A model generated the notes under the pieces. It made no database searches. It saw only the letters and a program-made list of their open reading frames with translations, and was not told the DNA's origin. From Halomonas sp. (GTDB lineage Bacteria > Pseudomonadota > Gammaproteobacteria > Pseudomonadales > Halomonadaceae), in the NCBI GenBank assembly GCA_003560175.1, contig PWIZ01000090.1:1-15228 (forward strand): a stretch of 15,228 bases of DNA. The letters run 5' to 3'. Positions 15,228 to 15,228 of the stretch are shown here, piece by piece. Positions within the stretch are counted from its first letter, which is position 1, and the number at the start of each line of letters is the position of its first letter. Made by a program: the position numbers and the translations under genes.

Positions 15228-15228
15228 C

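Larger units (their letters stand above)
14933..15228. other. Gene-free region at the right edge with AT-rich patch
   Basis: No credible gene is seen after the tRNA terminator; the short open frames lack ribosome sites. The stretch 15088-15147 is markedly AT-rich compared with the rest of the window and includes one GATC (15138-15141). DnaA-box-like sites stand at 15019-15027 (one poor match) and 15205-15227. A 5-bp hairpin ACCCT/AGGGT lies at 14990-15004. It probably contains the promoter region of a gene beginning beyond 15228. Confidence 0.6.

Overview
The window is a stretch of ordinary-looking, GC-rich gammaproteobacterial chromosome. High GC, the gltX/tRNA-Ala/tRNA-Glu block, an AcrR/TtgR-type regulator and acidic protein tails fit a Halomonas-like (Halomonadaceae) bacterium. 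This placement is inferred from gene content and style, not from a search. Coding is dense, with fourteen protein genes (one cut by the left edge) and two tRNAs. No insertion sequences, CRISPR array or prophage are visible.

Layout. 1-5274: a tripartite RND efflux operon, with the membrane fusion protein (5' end outside the window), the inner-membrane RND pump and a lipoprotein outer-membrane channel, each overlapping the next by 1-8 bases. 5345-6100: a crotonase-fold protein lacking the usual catalytic glutamates. 6147-6764 (-): an AcrR-like TetR repressor, with an AcrR-type palindromic operator at 6822-6837 in its own promoter region. 6931-7968: an AstE/AspA-family zinc hydrolase. 8000-8995 (-): DusA. 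9163-9402: a small unknown protein. 9454-10269 (-): a TauE/SafE permease. 10505-10828: a short DksA/TraR zinc-finger protein. 10900-11481: an unknown lipoprotein. 11538-12137 (-): an XRE regulator whose S24-like C-terminal domain has lost its catalytic dyad. 12262-13005 (-): an SDR. 13150-14628: gltX. 14723-14894: tRNA-Ala(GGC) and tRNA-Glu(TTC), with a strong promoter before them and a strong intrinsic terminator after. 14933-15228: a gene-free end with an AT-rich patch and DnaA-box-like sites at the right edge.

How the genes work together. The efflux proteins form one envelope-spanning pump, and the convergent AcrR-like regulator is its likely repressor. The pump promoter lies outside the window, so this link is inferred. 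GluRS sits directly before its own substrate tRNA-Glu. The remaining genes are single housekeeping or regulatory units. All four convergent gene junctions carry GC-rich inverted repeats without a U-tract, at or within a few bases of the stop codon of the minus-strand gene.

I found no clear new multi-gene system. The best leads are the AcrR-like operator, the atypical crotonase between pump and repressor, the dead-dyad XRE/S24-like regulator, and the DnaA-box pair at the right edge.
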